From Cellulomonas sp. URHE0023 (GTDB lineage: Bacteria; Actinomycetota; Actinomycetes; Actinomycetales; Cellulomonadaceae): DNA of 64,000 nt. The notes beneath the pieces were generated by a model, which worked only from the letters and a program-made list of their open reading frames with translations, had not been told where the DNA came from and made no database searches. Location of the stretch: NCBI RefSeq assembly GCF_000688475.1, contig NZ_JIAN01000005.1, forward strand, positions 868,001-932,000. Reading direction: 5' to 3'. Positions 25,581 to 34,165 of this stretch are shown one piece after another. Made by a program: the position numbers and the translations under genes. Numbering within the stretch: position 1 is the stretch's first letter; every line of letters starts with the position of its first letter.

Positions 25581-26409
25581 GTCGCCGCAACCGGTACGCC
25601 GCTGCGACGAGCACCACGACCACCCACGCGGCGGCGACGCCGCCGCCGCCCCACGCCCCGAGCCGTGGCCCCAGCGTCGTGGCGTCCAGCGCCGCGAGCG
25701 CGGCATCGTCCTGCACGAGCCGGGCGCCGGACGACGGCAGGAACGCCCGGACCGTGTCCGTGACCAGTCCCGGGTTCGCCGCGAGCACGTGGTCTCCGAC
25801 GCTCGTCAGGAGCACCCCGACGACGAGCGCGTCCGCGGGACGGCGGAGCAGAGCGCCGAGCCCCGTCCCGAGCAGCGCGACGGCGACGCAGGCCACGGCG
25901 AAGCCGAGCAGCGCACGGGATGCCCCCGGGACGGACAGGTCAAGAGCGGGCGCGTCGCCCGAGCGAGCCGGCGCCGTCGCCAGCACGGAAGCACCTAGCG
26001 CGACCAACGCCACCGCGAAGGCGGCCGCCGCCGTCACCAGCACCTGGGCCGCAAGCACGGGCAGCCGCCGAGGCACGGTCGCGAACGTCGTGCGCGCCGT
26101 GCCCGTCGTGTACTCCCCGGCCCCCACGAGCGCGCCCAGGACCAGGAACCCCAGCTGGGCGAGCACGAAGCCGGAGGTCACCACCCACGAGCCCGACCGG
26201 CCGTCGCCGGGACGCACGAACAAGCCGAGCGCGTGCGCGGTGCCGGCCGCGGCCACGACCGTGCCGAGCGCCAGCCAGGCGTTCGACCGCACGCTCGTGA
26301 GCTTGGTCCACTCCGCGCTGAGCACCCGCGGCATGGAGACGCCCCTGCGGTCCGGGGCTCCGCGCACGGTGCGCTCGTTCGTCCGGGGTCCCGCCGGGAC
26401 GGTCGTCAT
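25567..26409 (-). CDS. ABC-2 type permease subunit B
   Basis: 280 residues from ATG 26409, overlapping the previous permease stop in an ATGA. About six membrane helices. Starts with an amphipathic segment (VLSAEWTKLTSVRSNAWLAL) typical of ABC-2 permeases that partner a single-domain ATPase. The ends of the two permeases are alike (LVAAAYRLRRHDVR versus LLAAAALRLRTRDVR), so they arose by duplication. They probably form a heterodimeric export channel with the ATPase at 27287. Confidence 0.87.
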   Translation of the reverse strand: MTTVPAGPRTNERTVRGAPDRRGVSMPRVLSAEWTKLTSVRSNAWLALGTVVAAAGTAHALGLFVRPGDGRSGSWVVTSGFVLAQLGFLVLGALVGAGEYTTGTARTTFATVPRRLPVLAAQVLVTAAAAFAVALVALGASVLATAPARSGDAPALDLSVPGASRALLGFAVACVAVALLGTGLGALLRRPADALVVGVLLTSVGDHVLAANPGLVTDTVRAFLPSSGARLVQDDAALAALDATTLGPRLGAWGGGGVAAAWVVVVLVAAAYRLRRHDVR

Positions 26410-27290
26410 CGCACGTCCCGGGTCCGCAGCCGCAGCGCCGCCGCGGCCAGGAGGACGAGGACCCAGGTCGCGAGGACCAGTCCACCACCCACCGGGCCGA
26501 GGTCGGGCGCGCCCTCCATGCCGCCGGCGGACGCAGAGGTCGTCATCAGGCTCCCCGCAGCACCGGGCAGGAGCACGCCGAGCGTCCCGACGACGGTGGT
26601 TGCCGGCGCGTCGGCAGCGGCTGCCATCGTCGCCGCGTCGCCGCCGCCCACCAGGGGGTCGCTCGCCAGCATGAGCACGATGGGCAGGACCAGGACGAGA
26701 AGCAGCGCGGTCACCAGGGCGGGGACGGTCCGCCGGAGCAGCGCGCCCAGCGCCAGCCCGAGCAGCGCCATCCCGACGAGGAACAGGACCATGCCGAGCA
26801 GCATCCCGGGGCCACCGTCGGCGGTCAGGTCGACCGTCATACCGCGTGACATCGCCGAGGGCAGGATCCCGACCACGCCGGCTGCCGTCGTCAGCACGCC
26901 CGTCACCAGCGCGAACGCCGCGACGGCGAGCGTCTGCGCGACGAGCACCGGCCACCTGCGCGGGACCGTGGTGAACGTGCTGCGGAACGCGCCCGTGCGG
27001 AACTCTCCCGCACCCACCAGCACGCCGAGGACGAGCGGCCCGACCTGCGCCAGCACGAGGCCGGCGGTCAGGGAGTCGAGCGGCTCGAACCCGGGGTCCA
27101 CCGACGACGCCCGTGCGCTGAGGTAGGTGATCGCGCCACCCACGAGCACCGTCACGGCTGCCGTCCACCACGCGGAGCGCAGCGACGTCAGCTTCGTCCA
27201 CTCGGCGGCGGCCACGCGCGCGACCGTCGGGCCGGAGCGGACGTTCGATGCCGTCCGGGCGGCGTGCGGCGCCGTGGCCGCGGCGCTCAT
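26406..27290 (-). CDS. ABC-2 type permease subunit A
   Basis: 294 residues, start ATG 27290 overlapping the ATPase stop in an ATGA. About six membrane helices. The segment VAAAEWTKLTSLRSAWWTAA at the N-terminus and the loop VGAGEFRTGAFRSTFTTVPRR match the second permease (VGAGEYTTGTARTTFATVPRR), showing the paralogy. Exports an unknown substrate, by family analogy often a peptide, lipid or drug. Confidence 0.87.
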   Translation of the reverse strand: MSAAATAPHAARTASNVRSGPTVARVAAAEWTKLTSLRSAWWTAAVTVLVGGAITYLSARASSVDPGFEPLDSLTAGLVLAQVGPLVLGVLVGAGEFRTGAFRSTFTTVPRRWPVLVAQTLAVAAFALVTGVLTTAAGVVGILPSAMSRGMTVDLTADGGPGMLLGMVLFLVGMALLGLALGALLRRTVPALVTALLLVLVLPIVLMLASDPLVGGGDAATMAAAADAPATTVVGTLGVLLPGAAGSLMTTSASAGGMEGAPDLGPVGGGLVLATWVLVLLAAAALRLRTRDVR

Positions 27291-28204
27291 CGCACACCAC
27301 CCGCGGCGCGGTACTCGACGGCGTCGCCCGTGAGCTTCAGGTACGCCTCCTCCAGCGACCCCGACTCGGTTCCGAGCTCGAGCACGGTCGCCCCGCACCG
27401 GAGCGCCGCGGTGCCGACGTCCTCGACCGTCACGGCACGCACGTGGAGCACCCCGCCCTTCTGCGGCGTCACCTGTGCGCCGGCGGCGAGGAGCTCGCGC
27501 GCCAGCGGCTCCGGGTCGGTCGTGCGTACCCGCACGACGCCCGCACGCTCCGACCGGTCCGCTATCTCCCGCACCGACGCGTCCGCGAGCAGGCGTCCGC
27601 GGCCGATGATGACCACCCTGTCGGCGCACAGCGCGAGCTCGTGCATGAGGTGCGACGAGAGGAGCACCGTGCGGCCCTCGTCCGCGAGCTCGCGCACGAG
27701 CCGCCGCACCCACAGCACGCCGTCGGGGTCGAGACCGTTGACCGGCTCGTCGAGGATGAGCGTGGCGGGGTCGCCCAGCAGCGCCCCGGCGATGCCGAGC
27801 CGCTGGCTCATGCCGAGCGAGAAGGTGCCCGCCCGCCGGTGCGCCGCCGGCTCCAGGCCCGTCTGCGCGATGACCTCACGGACCCGGGCCCGACCGATGC
27901 CATGCGTCTTCGCCATCGCGACCAGGTGCGCATAAGCCGTGCGTCCCGGGTGGACCGATCGGGCGTCGAGCATGACGCCGACCGCGTGCAGCGGCGCGGG
28001 GAGGTCGGCGTACCGGCGGCCGTCGACGGTCGCGGTACCCGACGTCGGGCGCTCGAGCCCCACGACGACGCGCATGGTCGTCGACTTCCCCGCGCCGTTG
28101 GGTCCGAGGAACCCGGTGACCATCCCGGGCCGCGCGGCGAACGTCAGCCCGTCCACCGCCGCCGTGCTGCCGTAGCGCTTGGTCAGCGCTTCCACCTCGA
28201 TCAT
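27287..28204 (-). CDS. ABC transporter ATP-binding protein (exporter type)
   Basis: 305 residues from ATG 28204 with AGGAGA upstream. Walker A GPNGAGKST, signature FSLGMSQRLGIAGAL (a LSGGQ variant), Walker B LILDEPVNGLDPDG and the H-loop SSHLMHE. The C-terminal domain (about 80 residues, ending near VEYRAAGG) is of the type seen in BcrA/antibiotic-export ATPases. First gene of the five-gene unit with two permeases, a sensor kinase and a response regulator. Confidence 0.92.
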   Translation of the reverse strand: MIEVEALTKRYGSTAAVDGLTFAARPGMVTGFLGPNGAGKSTTMRVVVGLERPTSGTATVDGRRYADLPAPLHAVGVMLDARSVHPGRTAYAHLVAMAKTHGIGRARVREVIAQTGLEPAAHRRAGTFSLGMSQRLGIAGALLGDPATLILDEPVNGLDPDGVLWVRRLVRELADEGRTVLLSSHLMHELALCADRVVIIGRGRLLADASVREIADRSERAGVVRVRTTDPEPLARELLAAGAQVTPQKGGVLHVRAVTVEDVGTAALRCGATVLELGTESGSLEEAYLKLTGDAVEYRAAGGVR

Positions 28205-28313
28205 CACGTCTCCTCGTCGTCCCGTCGGCGCCCCGTAGGAGGCGTCTGTCGGCGACGCTACGAAGAGCGACGGGGCGCGCGGCACCGACCGTCGGAGGAA
28301 ACCGGTTCATGCG

Positions 28314-28340
28314 CCGTCTCCTCCCACGGGAGGAGAACGG
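28314..28340 (-). repeat. Inverted repeat between the cold-shock gene and the ABC operon
   Basis: TCTCCTCCC (28317-28325) and GGGAGGAGA (28328-28336) are perfect inverted copies separated by 2 nt, extended by CCG and CGG. It lies 34 nt past the stop of the cold-shock protein gene and 110 nt upstream of the ABC ATPase start. It may be a terminator for the first or an operator for the second. Confidence 0.45.
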
Positions 28341-28373
28341 CCCTCGGGGCCAGGTCGAGTGGACGTCGGGGGG

Positions 28374-29312
28374 TCAGACCCGTTCGACGCTGTCCGCCTG
28401 CGGTCCCCGATCACTCTGGCGCACCTTGTACCGGACCCGGTCGCCCTCCTGCAGCCCGTCGGCGCCGCGCACGACCGACACGTGCACGAACAGGTCGGCG
28501 CCCCCGGCATCGGGGGTGATGAAGCCGAAGCCACGATCTGCGTCGTAGCGCGCGACCACACCCTCACCGCCGCGCACACCGGCTCCGGACTCCCTCGGCG
28601 GGCCCGATCGGCCCCGGCCCGGCGCCACAGGCCCACCTCGGCGGGCGGAGCCGCCGACCAGCCGGACGTTGCGTGCCTGGGGCCCCTTGTCGCCCGCGGC
28701 CAGGTCGAAGGTCACGCGATCCCCCTCGGACAGCTCCGCCAGCCCGCCGAGCAGCTCGCGGACGTGGGCGAAGGCGTCCTCACCACCCGCGTCAGGCGTG
28801 ACGAACCCGAATCCCTTGTCGACGTCGTACCAGGACACGGTGCCGTCCGCCCCGTCCGGGGCCACAGCCCGGGCGGCCCGTGCGCCCAGCGGCAGCAGAT
28901 GGTCCGCCTGCGGCCCCTTCTCCCCGTCGACCACCAGGAACGCCACGCGCTGCCCGTCCGAGATGACGCCGCCGCCCACGATGGCCGAGCTGTGCACGAA
29001 GATCTCCACGTCTGCGCCGTCGGGCGTCACGAAGCCGTACCCCTTGCCCGGCTCGTACCAGGAGACGGTGCCGAGGACGCCGACGACGGCGTCGGGAGCG
29101 TGGTCGCCCGTGACCCGGACACGACGGGCCTGCGGGCCACGGTCCCCCTCGCCCACCTCGAACTCGACGACCTGCCCTTCGCGGAGCAGCTTCGTCCCGT
29201 CGCCGCCGACGATCTCGGACGCGTGCACGTACAGGTCGTCGGCCCCGTCCCCGAAGGAGAGGAAGCCGAAGCCCCGCTCGGTGTCGAACCAGCGGACAGT
29301 TCCTTCGGGCAC
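28374..29312 (-). CDS. Protein made of four cold-shock domains
   Basis: 312 residues from GTG 29312, preceded by GAGGAG 5-6 nt upstream. Four CSD copies at about 1-68, 79-143, 155-220 and 250-312. Each keeps the RNP1-like and RNP2-like pairs: [39 protein letters not shown] and [13 protein letters not shown], and each ends in GPQA. The third lost the aromatic in RNP2 (FAH). A Gly/Arg/Pro linker joins the third and fourth. Ordinary bacterial Csp proteins are single domains of about 67 residues. Likely an RNA or single-stranded DNA binding chaperone with enhanced avidity. Confidence 0.9.
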   Translation of the reverse strand: MPEGTVRWFDTERGFGFLSFGDGADDLYVHASEIVGGDGTKLLREGQVVEFEVGEGDRGPQARRVRVTGDHAPDAVVGVLGTVSWYEPGKGYGFVTPDGADVEIFVHSSAIVGGGVISDGQRVAFLVVDGEKGPQADHLLPLGARAARAVAPDGADGTVSWYDVDKGFGFVTPDAGGEDAFAHVRELLGGLAELSEGDRVTFDLAAGDKGPQARNVRLVGGSARRGGPVAPGRGRSGPPRESGAGVRGGEGVVARYDADRGFGFITPDAGGADLFVHVSVVRGADGLQEGDRVRYKVRQSDRGPQADSVERV

Positions 29313-29586
29313 GGTGACTCCTCGTCGAAGCAAAGGTTGCTGTACCCAGTCTCCCCCCGACGGGCCCGCGAAGAGGCATGCCGCGTGGACGGCCAGGTGC
29401 GGATGCGGCAACCCGCGGCTCGTCTGCCGTCACGTCCCGTCCGTTCCTACACTCGCGAAAGGACCAGCCGGCGCCCCTGTCGCGGGTCACGAGGCTGTCG
29501 CGGACGTGGGACGTGCCGGAACGAGGAGGTGAACGAGTGAGCAGGCTCAGCGCGTTCGTGCGATTGACCCCGGAGCGGGTCTGCCC

Positions 29587-30186
29587 ATGACGGGCGCCCG
29601 CGCGCGGATCCGCGTCGAGACGGCCACGCCCGATCGCTGGTCGGACGTCGTCGCCGCGTTCGGCTTGCGCGCGTCCAGGCCCGACTCGTGCTGGTGCCAG
29701 CGTTTCCGAACGCACGACCAGCCGAGCAACCGCGACGAGCTGCACCGCGAGGTCCAGGCGGCCGACATCCCCGTGGGTCTCGTCGCCTACGTGGACGACC
29801 GGCCCGCCGGGTGGTCCCGGGTCGTCCCCCGCGCGACGCTCCCCGGGGTCATGGGGAACCGAGCACTACGCCGCGTTCTCGACGATGACCGGACCGTGTG
29901 GTGGGTGACCTGCTTCGCGGTGCGCACCGAGCACCGCGGCGGGGGCGTCGGGACGGCCTTGCTCGTGGCGGCCGTCGAGCACGCCCGTCGGCACGGGGCG
30001 TCGGCCGTCGAGGGCCACCCGGTCGACGTCGACAGGCTGCAGGCGGCCAAGGTCTCGGGATCGGCCCTGTTCACCGGCACGCTCGCCATGTTCGAGGCGG
30101 CGGGGTTCCACGAGATCGGCCGCACCTACCCGAGCCGGCCGGTCATGCGTCTCGACCTCGGGACCCGCAGACCGGTCGACGAGTGA
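29587..30186 (+). CDS. GNAT family N-acetyltransferase
   Basis: 199 residues. Acetyl-CoA site of the GNAT fold: VTCFAVRTEHRGGGVGTALLVAAVEHARRH (motif A with RGGGVG), split by an N-terminal portion with SCWCQRF and HREVQ. The C-terminal strand FEAAGFHEIGRTYPSRPVMRLDL completes the fold. It resembles small-molecule or protein acetyltransferases of unknown substrate. It lies alone on the plus strand between two minus-strand genes. Confidence 0.85.
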   Translation: MTGARARIRVETATPDRWSDVVAAFGLRASRPDSCWCQRFRTHDQPSNRDELHREVQAADIPVGLVAYVDDRPAGWSRVVPRATLPGVMGNRALRRVLDDDRTVWWVTCFAVRTEHRGGGVGTALLVAAVEHARRHGASAVEGHPVDVDRLQAAKVSGSALFTGTLAMFEAAGFHEIGRTYPSRPVMRLDLGTRRPVDE

Positions 30187-30197
30187 TACCGCGACCG

Positions 30198-30437
30198 TCA
30201 GGCGTCCTGGTCGGGCCTCCGCGGGTCCGCTGCGGGCCGCCCGGGCCGTCGTGTCCGCCAGAAGTGGAAGTACGCCACTGCCAAGGTGCTGTACGCGACG
30301 AGCAGCAGCCAGTTCGCGAGTCCTCCACCGTCGTCGACCAGGAAGAACAGCTGCGCACAGGCGAGGAACGCCCACACACCGCACGCCGCGACGTACAGCC
30401 CAGGCGGTGCGACTCGACCTCCTTGTGCCTGCCTCAC
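30198..30437 (-). CDS. Small membrane protein (79 residues)
   Basis: Two membrane helices (LYVAACGVWAFLACAQLFFLV and LANWLLLVAYSTLAVAYFHFW) with a short polar loop VDDGGG, then a basic, Pro-rich tail. The GTG at 30437 is the annotated start, but the ribosome-binding-like AAGGAGGT lies inside the reading frame, so the true start is uncertain. No function known. Confidence 0.6.
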   Translation of the reverse strand: MRQAQGGRVAPPGLYVAACGVWAFLACAQLFFLVDDGGGLANWLLLVAYSTLAVAYFHFWRTRRPGRPAADPRRPDQDA

Positions 30438-30527
30438 CCATGGACCGTACGTCCGGCGCGCCGGACGTGCAGGACGACGTGTGAGACGAGGAGTGCGTAC
30501 GGCCGCCGGGAGCCTGCTCGGCCTGCC

Positions 30528-31259
30528 TCAGTCGACCAGGTGGATCGCGTACGCGACCGCGAAGCCGAGGGTGGTCGCGACGCCGACCCACCGCCCACCC
30601 TCCTCGTAGGCCTCGGGCATCATCGTGTTTGCGAGCATGGTGAGGATCGCGCCGGCCGCGAAGGTCAGCACGAAGGCGACGACCTCGGGCGACGAGTCCT
30701 GGAACAGGCCGTAGCCCGCGGCGGACGCCAGGGCGGACACCACCACGATCACCGCCCACATCCACAGGATGCGTGACCTGCGCCAGCCAGCGGCAAGCAG
30801 ACCTGTCGTGGAACCGATCGCCTCGGGCAGGTTGGAGATGAACACGGCCACCAGGTAGGCGGCTCCGACCTCCCCGCCCTGGAAGATCGTCAGGCCGATC
30901 ACCACCGACTCCGGGATCCCGTCGAGCACGGTTCCGAGCACGATGGCGAGGGGCGAGCCGGCCTCCTGGTCACCGCCGGTGTCCTTCCGGGATCCGCCGC
31001 CGAACCGTTCGATGAGCACGTCGCCGCCGAAGAAGACGAGGCACCCGGCGAAGAGCCCGCCGATGAGTGCTCCCTGTCCCGTGGACTTGCCGGACGCTTC
31101 CTCGACGAGGTCGAACGCGACGGCGCTGATCAGGACGCCGGACCCGAACCCCATGACGAGGCCGATGAGCCGTCGGCCGGCCCGGAAGGTCAGTGCGACG
31201 ACGGCACCGAGCAGCAGCGAGCTGGCGGCGAGGAGCCCCCACCCGAAAGCACCGGCCAT
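30528..31259 (-). CDS. ZIP family metal transporter
   Basis: 243 residues from ATG 31259 with AGGGAG upstream. About seven to eight membrane helices. ZIP motifs: LDGIPESVVIGL and SNLPEAIGST form the metal-binding core helices, and the first helices contain GFGSGVLISAVAFDLVEEA. ZIP proteins move zinc or iron into the cytoplasm; the soluble loop between helices III and IV (GGGSRKDTGGDQEAG) is short and lacks a His cluster. Confidence 0.87.
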   Translation of the reverse strand: MAGAFGWGLLAASSLLLGAVVALTFRAGRRLIGLVMGFGSGVLISAVAFDLVEEASGKSTGQGALIGGLFAGCLVFFGGDVLIERFGGGSRKDTGGDQEAGSPLAIVLGTVLDGIPESVVIGLTIFQGGEVGAAYLVAVFISNLPEAIGSTTGLLAAGWRRSRILWMWAVIVVVSALASAAGYGLFQDSSPEVVAFVLTFAAGAILTMLANTMMPEAYEEGGRWVGVATTLGFAVAYAIHLVD

Positions 31260-31480
31260 CTCGCGCTCCCTTCTCGACGGACGCGTCCGGTCCATCCGAG
31301 GCTGGACGACGCACGGGGTCCTGCTTACCAGCACCACGCCCACGACGTGGTGGCCCCGTGTCCCCCGAGCGAGCTACACACGAGTGCCCACCGAGCGGTG
31401 ACGCGCCAGAGGCGTCCCCCTTCCTAGCGTTCCCGTAGGAGCCGCAGCACCCCGCCGCGGCCCTCGAGGAGGGACACGTC

Positions 31481-32311
31481 ATGCGTCTTGTGAAGCAGTT
31501 CGGAACGGTCGCAGTGATCGCGTTCGTCGGCAGGCTGGTGCTCGGTGCCGTCGGAGGGAGCTGGGTGCTCACGCTCGCGCTGGGGCTGGCGACGGCTGCG
31601 CTCGCGCTGCTGGGCTACGCATGGGTGGTGCGCAGGACCGAGCACCGGGAAGCCACAGAGGTCGGGCGCCCCGGAGCATGGTCGGCCGTAGTCAGAGGGC
31701 TGGGGATCGGTGCGCTCATGTTCGTGGCCGTCATCGGGAGCATCGCGCTCACCGGCGGGTACACGATCGAGGGCTGGGGCTCCGTAGGGGTCGCGGCGGC
31801 CTTGGCGGGCGTCACGGCTGCCGCCGCCGTGACGGAGGAGCTGCTGTTCCGCGGAATCGTGTTCCGGATCCTCGAAGAGCGCACCGGCACGGTCGTGGCG
31901 TTGCTGCTCACCTCCGTGCTGTTCGGTGCCATGCACCTGGCCAACCCCAAGGCCACCATCTGGGGAGCCGTCGCGATCGCGGTCGAGGCGGGCGGGATGC
32001 TGGGCGCCGCGTACGTCGCCACACGCACGCTCTGGCTCCCGATCGGCATCCACTTCGGCTGGAACTTCGCCGCGGCCGGCATCTTCGGCACCGTGGTCTC
32101 CGGCAACGTCACCCCTCAGGGCCTGCTGCTGGGCGCCACGTCGGGCCCCGCCCTGCTGTCCGGCGGCGCGTTCGGCCCGGAGGGGAGCCTGTTCGCCGTG
32201 CTCGCGGGCGTGCTGCTGACAGCAGGTTTCCTGCGACTGGCTCACCGGCGTGGACGTCTGGTGCCGATGCGGCGGCGCGCCTCGCAGTCCGCGTCGACGG
32301 TTACGGTCTGA
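31481..32311 (+). CDS. CPBP intramembrane metalloprotease
   Basis: 276 residues, eight or so membrane helices. Conserved CPBP (Abi/CAAX protease-like) residues: EELLFRG with Glu119-Glu120, LFGAMHLANP with His152 and GIHFGWNF with His191. It is followed by the sensor kinase gene after two bases, so it is in the same operon as system 3. Family members process membrane proteins or peptides and are often near bacteriocin or envelope-stress genes. Confidence 0.88.
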   Translation: MRLVKQFGTVAVIAFVGRLVLGAVGGSWVLTLALGLATAALALLGYAWVVRRTEHREATEVGRPGAWSAVVRGLGIGALMFVAVIGSIALTGGYTIEGWGSVGVAAALAGVTAAAAVTEELLFRGIVFRILEERTGTVVALLLTSVLFGAMHLANPKATIWGAVAIAVEAGGMLGAAYVATRTLWLPIGIHFGWNFAAAGIFGTVVSGNVTPQGLLLGATSGPALLSGGAFGPEGSLFAVLAGVLLTAGFLRLAHRRGRLVPMRRRASQSASTVTV

Positions 32312-32313
32312 CG

Positions 32314-33465
32314 GTGATCGACCTGAAGCGAGCGTCCACGGCGTGGCAGTCGTATGACGTCGTCGTGCGGGACCTCCCGCTCGCCGTGGCGCTCGCGCTC
32401 GGGTCGTTCGTCGGGGCCCTGCACGACCAGGGGACGCGGCTCGGTGACGTGCCGACCCGTCCGATGGATGCGCTGGCGTACGCGGCCGTCGCGCTCGAGT
32501 GCCTCCCCCTGGCGGTGCGGCGCCGGCTGCCCGCGGTCTGCCTGGCGCTGGTATCGCTCGGCTTCGCGATCGACCAGCTCCGCGGCTACCACACGGTCGC
32601 CGGTGTCGCACTGCCCGTCGCGGTGCTCAGTGCGGCAGCGCACACGGAGCGCCACCGGCGTTCCGTGGTCGTCGTCGCCTCCGCCGCCTACGCGGTGCTG
32701 GCGCTCGTCCTGGGCCGCGATGGGTCGGCCGAGGGCGTGGCGGGCTTCGTGACGTTCTACCTGCTGCTGGCCATCGCGTGGGGCATCGGGGCGTGGCTCC
32801 GGCAGACGCGGTTCGCCGAGGCCGAGCACCGCCGCCACGCGGCCGAGTCCGCCCGTGTCGCCGAGCGGACCCGGCTCGCCGCCGAGCTGCACGACGTCGT
32901 GACCCACCACGTGACGGCGATGGTGGTCCAGGCCGAGGCGGCGCGGTACCTGACGGCTCAGCCCGACCGCCTGGACCAGAGCCTGACAGCGGTCAGCGAC
33001 ACCGGCCGGCAGGCCATCAGCGACCTGCGGCACCTTCTCGAGGTGCTGGACCCCGACGGCCCTCGCTCGCGTACGCCGACCGTGGGCGAGCTCCAGGGCC
33101 TCATCGAGCAGACGCGCCAGGCCGGCCAGCCGGTGGAGTACGTCGAGGAGGGCCGGCCGTCGCAGGCGCCCGGCAGTGCCGAGGTCGTCGCCTACCGGGT
33201 GGTGCAGGAGGGCCTGACGAACGCGCTCAAGCACGCGCACGGCAGCCGCACCGTGGTCCGCGTGCAGCACGAGCCGGACGGCGTCACGGTCGAGGTCCGC
33301 ACCGACGGTCCCTCCTCGCCGGGCGCGTCTCCCGGGGGCAGCGGCCGGGGCCTGGCCGGCCTCCGGGAACGGGTGGGCCTGCTGGGCGGCGAGCTGAGCG
33401 CAGGACGCCAGGTGGGCGGCGCTTTCGTCGTCCGCGCTCGCATCCCGGGGACGGTCCAGCCGTGA
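32314..33465 (+). CDS. Sensor histidine kinase, HisKA_3 type (system 3)
   Basis: 383 residues from GTG 32314, two bases after the CPBP stop. Membrane helices at the N-terminus, then ERTRLAAELHDVVTHHVTAMVVQ (H-box His in LHDVV), the N-box QEGLTNALKHAHG and GLAGLRERVGLLGGEL. Overlaps the response regulator start by 4 nt (GTGA). Third kinase of this class in 16 kb; its operon partner is a membrane protease. Confidence 0.9.
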   Translation: MIDLKRASTAWQSYDVVVRDLPLAVALALGSFVGALHDQGTRLGDVPTRPMDALAYAAVALECLPLAVRRRLPAVCLALVSLGFAIDQLRGYHTVAGVALPVAVLSAAAHTERHRRSVVVVASAAYAVLALVLGRDGSAEGVAGFVTFYLLLAIAWGIGAWLRQTRFAEAEHRRHAAESARVAERTRLAAELHDVVTHHVTAMVVQAEAARYLTAQPDRLDQSLTAVSDTGRQAISDLRHLLEVLDPDGPRSRTPTVGELQGLIEQTRQAGQPVEYVEEGRPSQAPGSAEVVAYRVVQEGLTNALKHAHGSRTVVRVQHEPDGVTVEVRTDGPSSPGASPGGSGRGLAGLRERVGLLGGELSAGRQVGGAFVVRARIPGTVQP

Positions 33466-34136
33466 CGGCGGCTCCGACCGACGCGCCCGTCCGCGTCCTG
33501 GTCTGCGACGACCAGGCCCTGATCCGCACCGGCTTCGCGACGATCATCGACGCCCAGCCCGACCTCGAGGTCGTCGGCGAGTGCGGGGACGGTCGCGCTG
33601 CGGTCGACCTCGCCCGCCGGGTACGTCCGGACGTCGTGGTGATGGACGTGCGCATGCCCGTGCTCGACGGGATCCAGGCGACCCGGCTGCTTGCCGGGGC
33701 CGGTGTCCCGGACCCGGTCAAGGTCCTCGTGGTGACGACCTTCAACCTGGACGAGTACGTCTACGAGGCGCTGCGTGCCGGTGCGAGCGGGTTCCTCCTC
33801 AAGGACGCCCCACCGGCGCAGCTCCTGAACGGCATCCGTACAGTCGCAGCCGGTGCCGCACTCCTGGCGCCCGAGGTGACGCGGCAGCTCGTCGGTCGGT
33901 ACGCCAGCCGGATCAGCCCTCCTCCGTCGGCGCCTGAGGAGGACAGGCTGACCCCGCGCGAGCTCGAGGTGCTCCGTCTGATCGCGGGTGGGATGTCCAA
34001 CAGCGAGATCGCCGCGGCGCTGGTGCTCAGCCCGGAGACGGTCAAGACGTACGTGTCCCGCATCCTGACGAAGCTCGACCTGCGGGACCGGGTGCAGGCC
34101 GTCGTGTACGCGTACCGACGGGGCCTCGTGGCCTGA
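33462..34136 (+). CDS. NarL/LuxR-type response regulator (system 3)
   Basis: 224 residues from GTG 33462. Receiver with VCDDQ, phospho-acceptor Asp62 (VVMDVRMP), VTTF and GFLLKDAPP. LuxR HTH: LTPRELEVLRLIAGGMSNSEIAAAL and SPETVKTYVSRIL. Last gene of the CPBP-kinase-regulator operon. Confidence 0.92.
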   Translation: MTAAPTDAPVRVLVCDDQALIRTGFATIIDAQPDLEVVGECGDGRAAVDLARRVRPDVVVMDVRMPVLDGIQATRLLAGAGVPDPVKVLVVTTFNLDEYVYEALRAGASGFLLKDAPPAQLLNGIRTVAAGAALLAPEVTRQLVGRYASRISPPPSAPEEDRLTPRELEVLRLIAGGMSNSEIAAALVLSPETVKTYVSRILTKLDLRDRVQAVVYAYRRGLVA

Positions 34137-34165
34137 GCGGGGCCAGCGCGACGCGGCGAGTGCGG

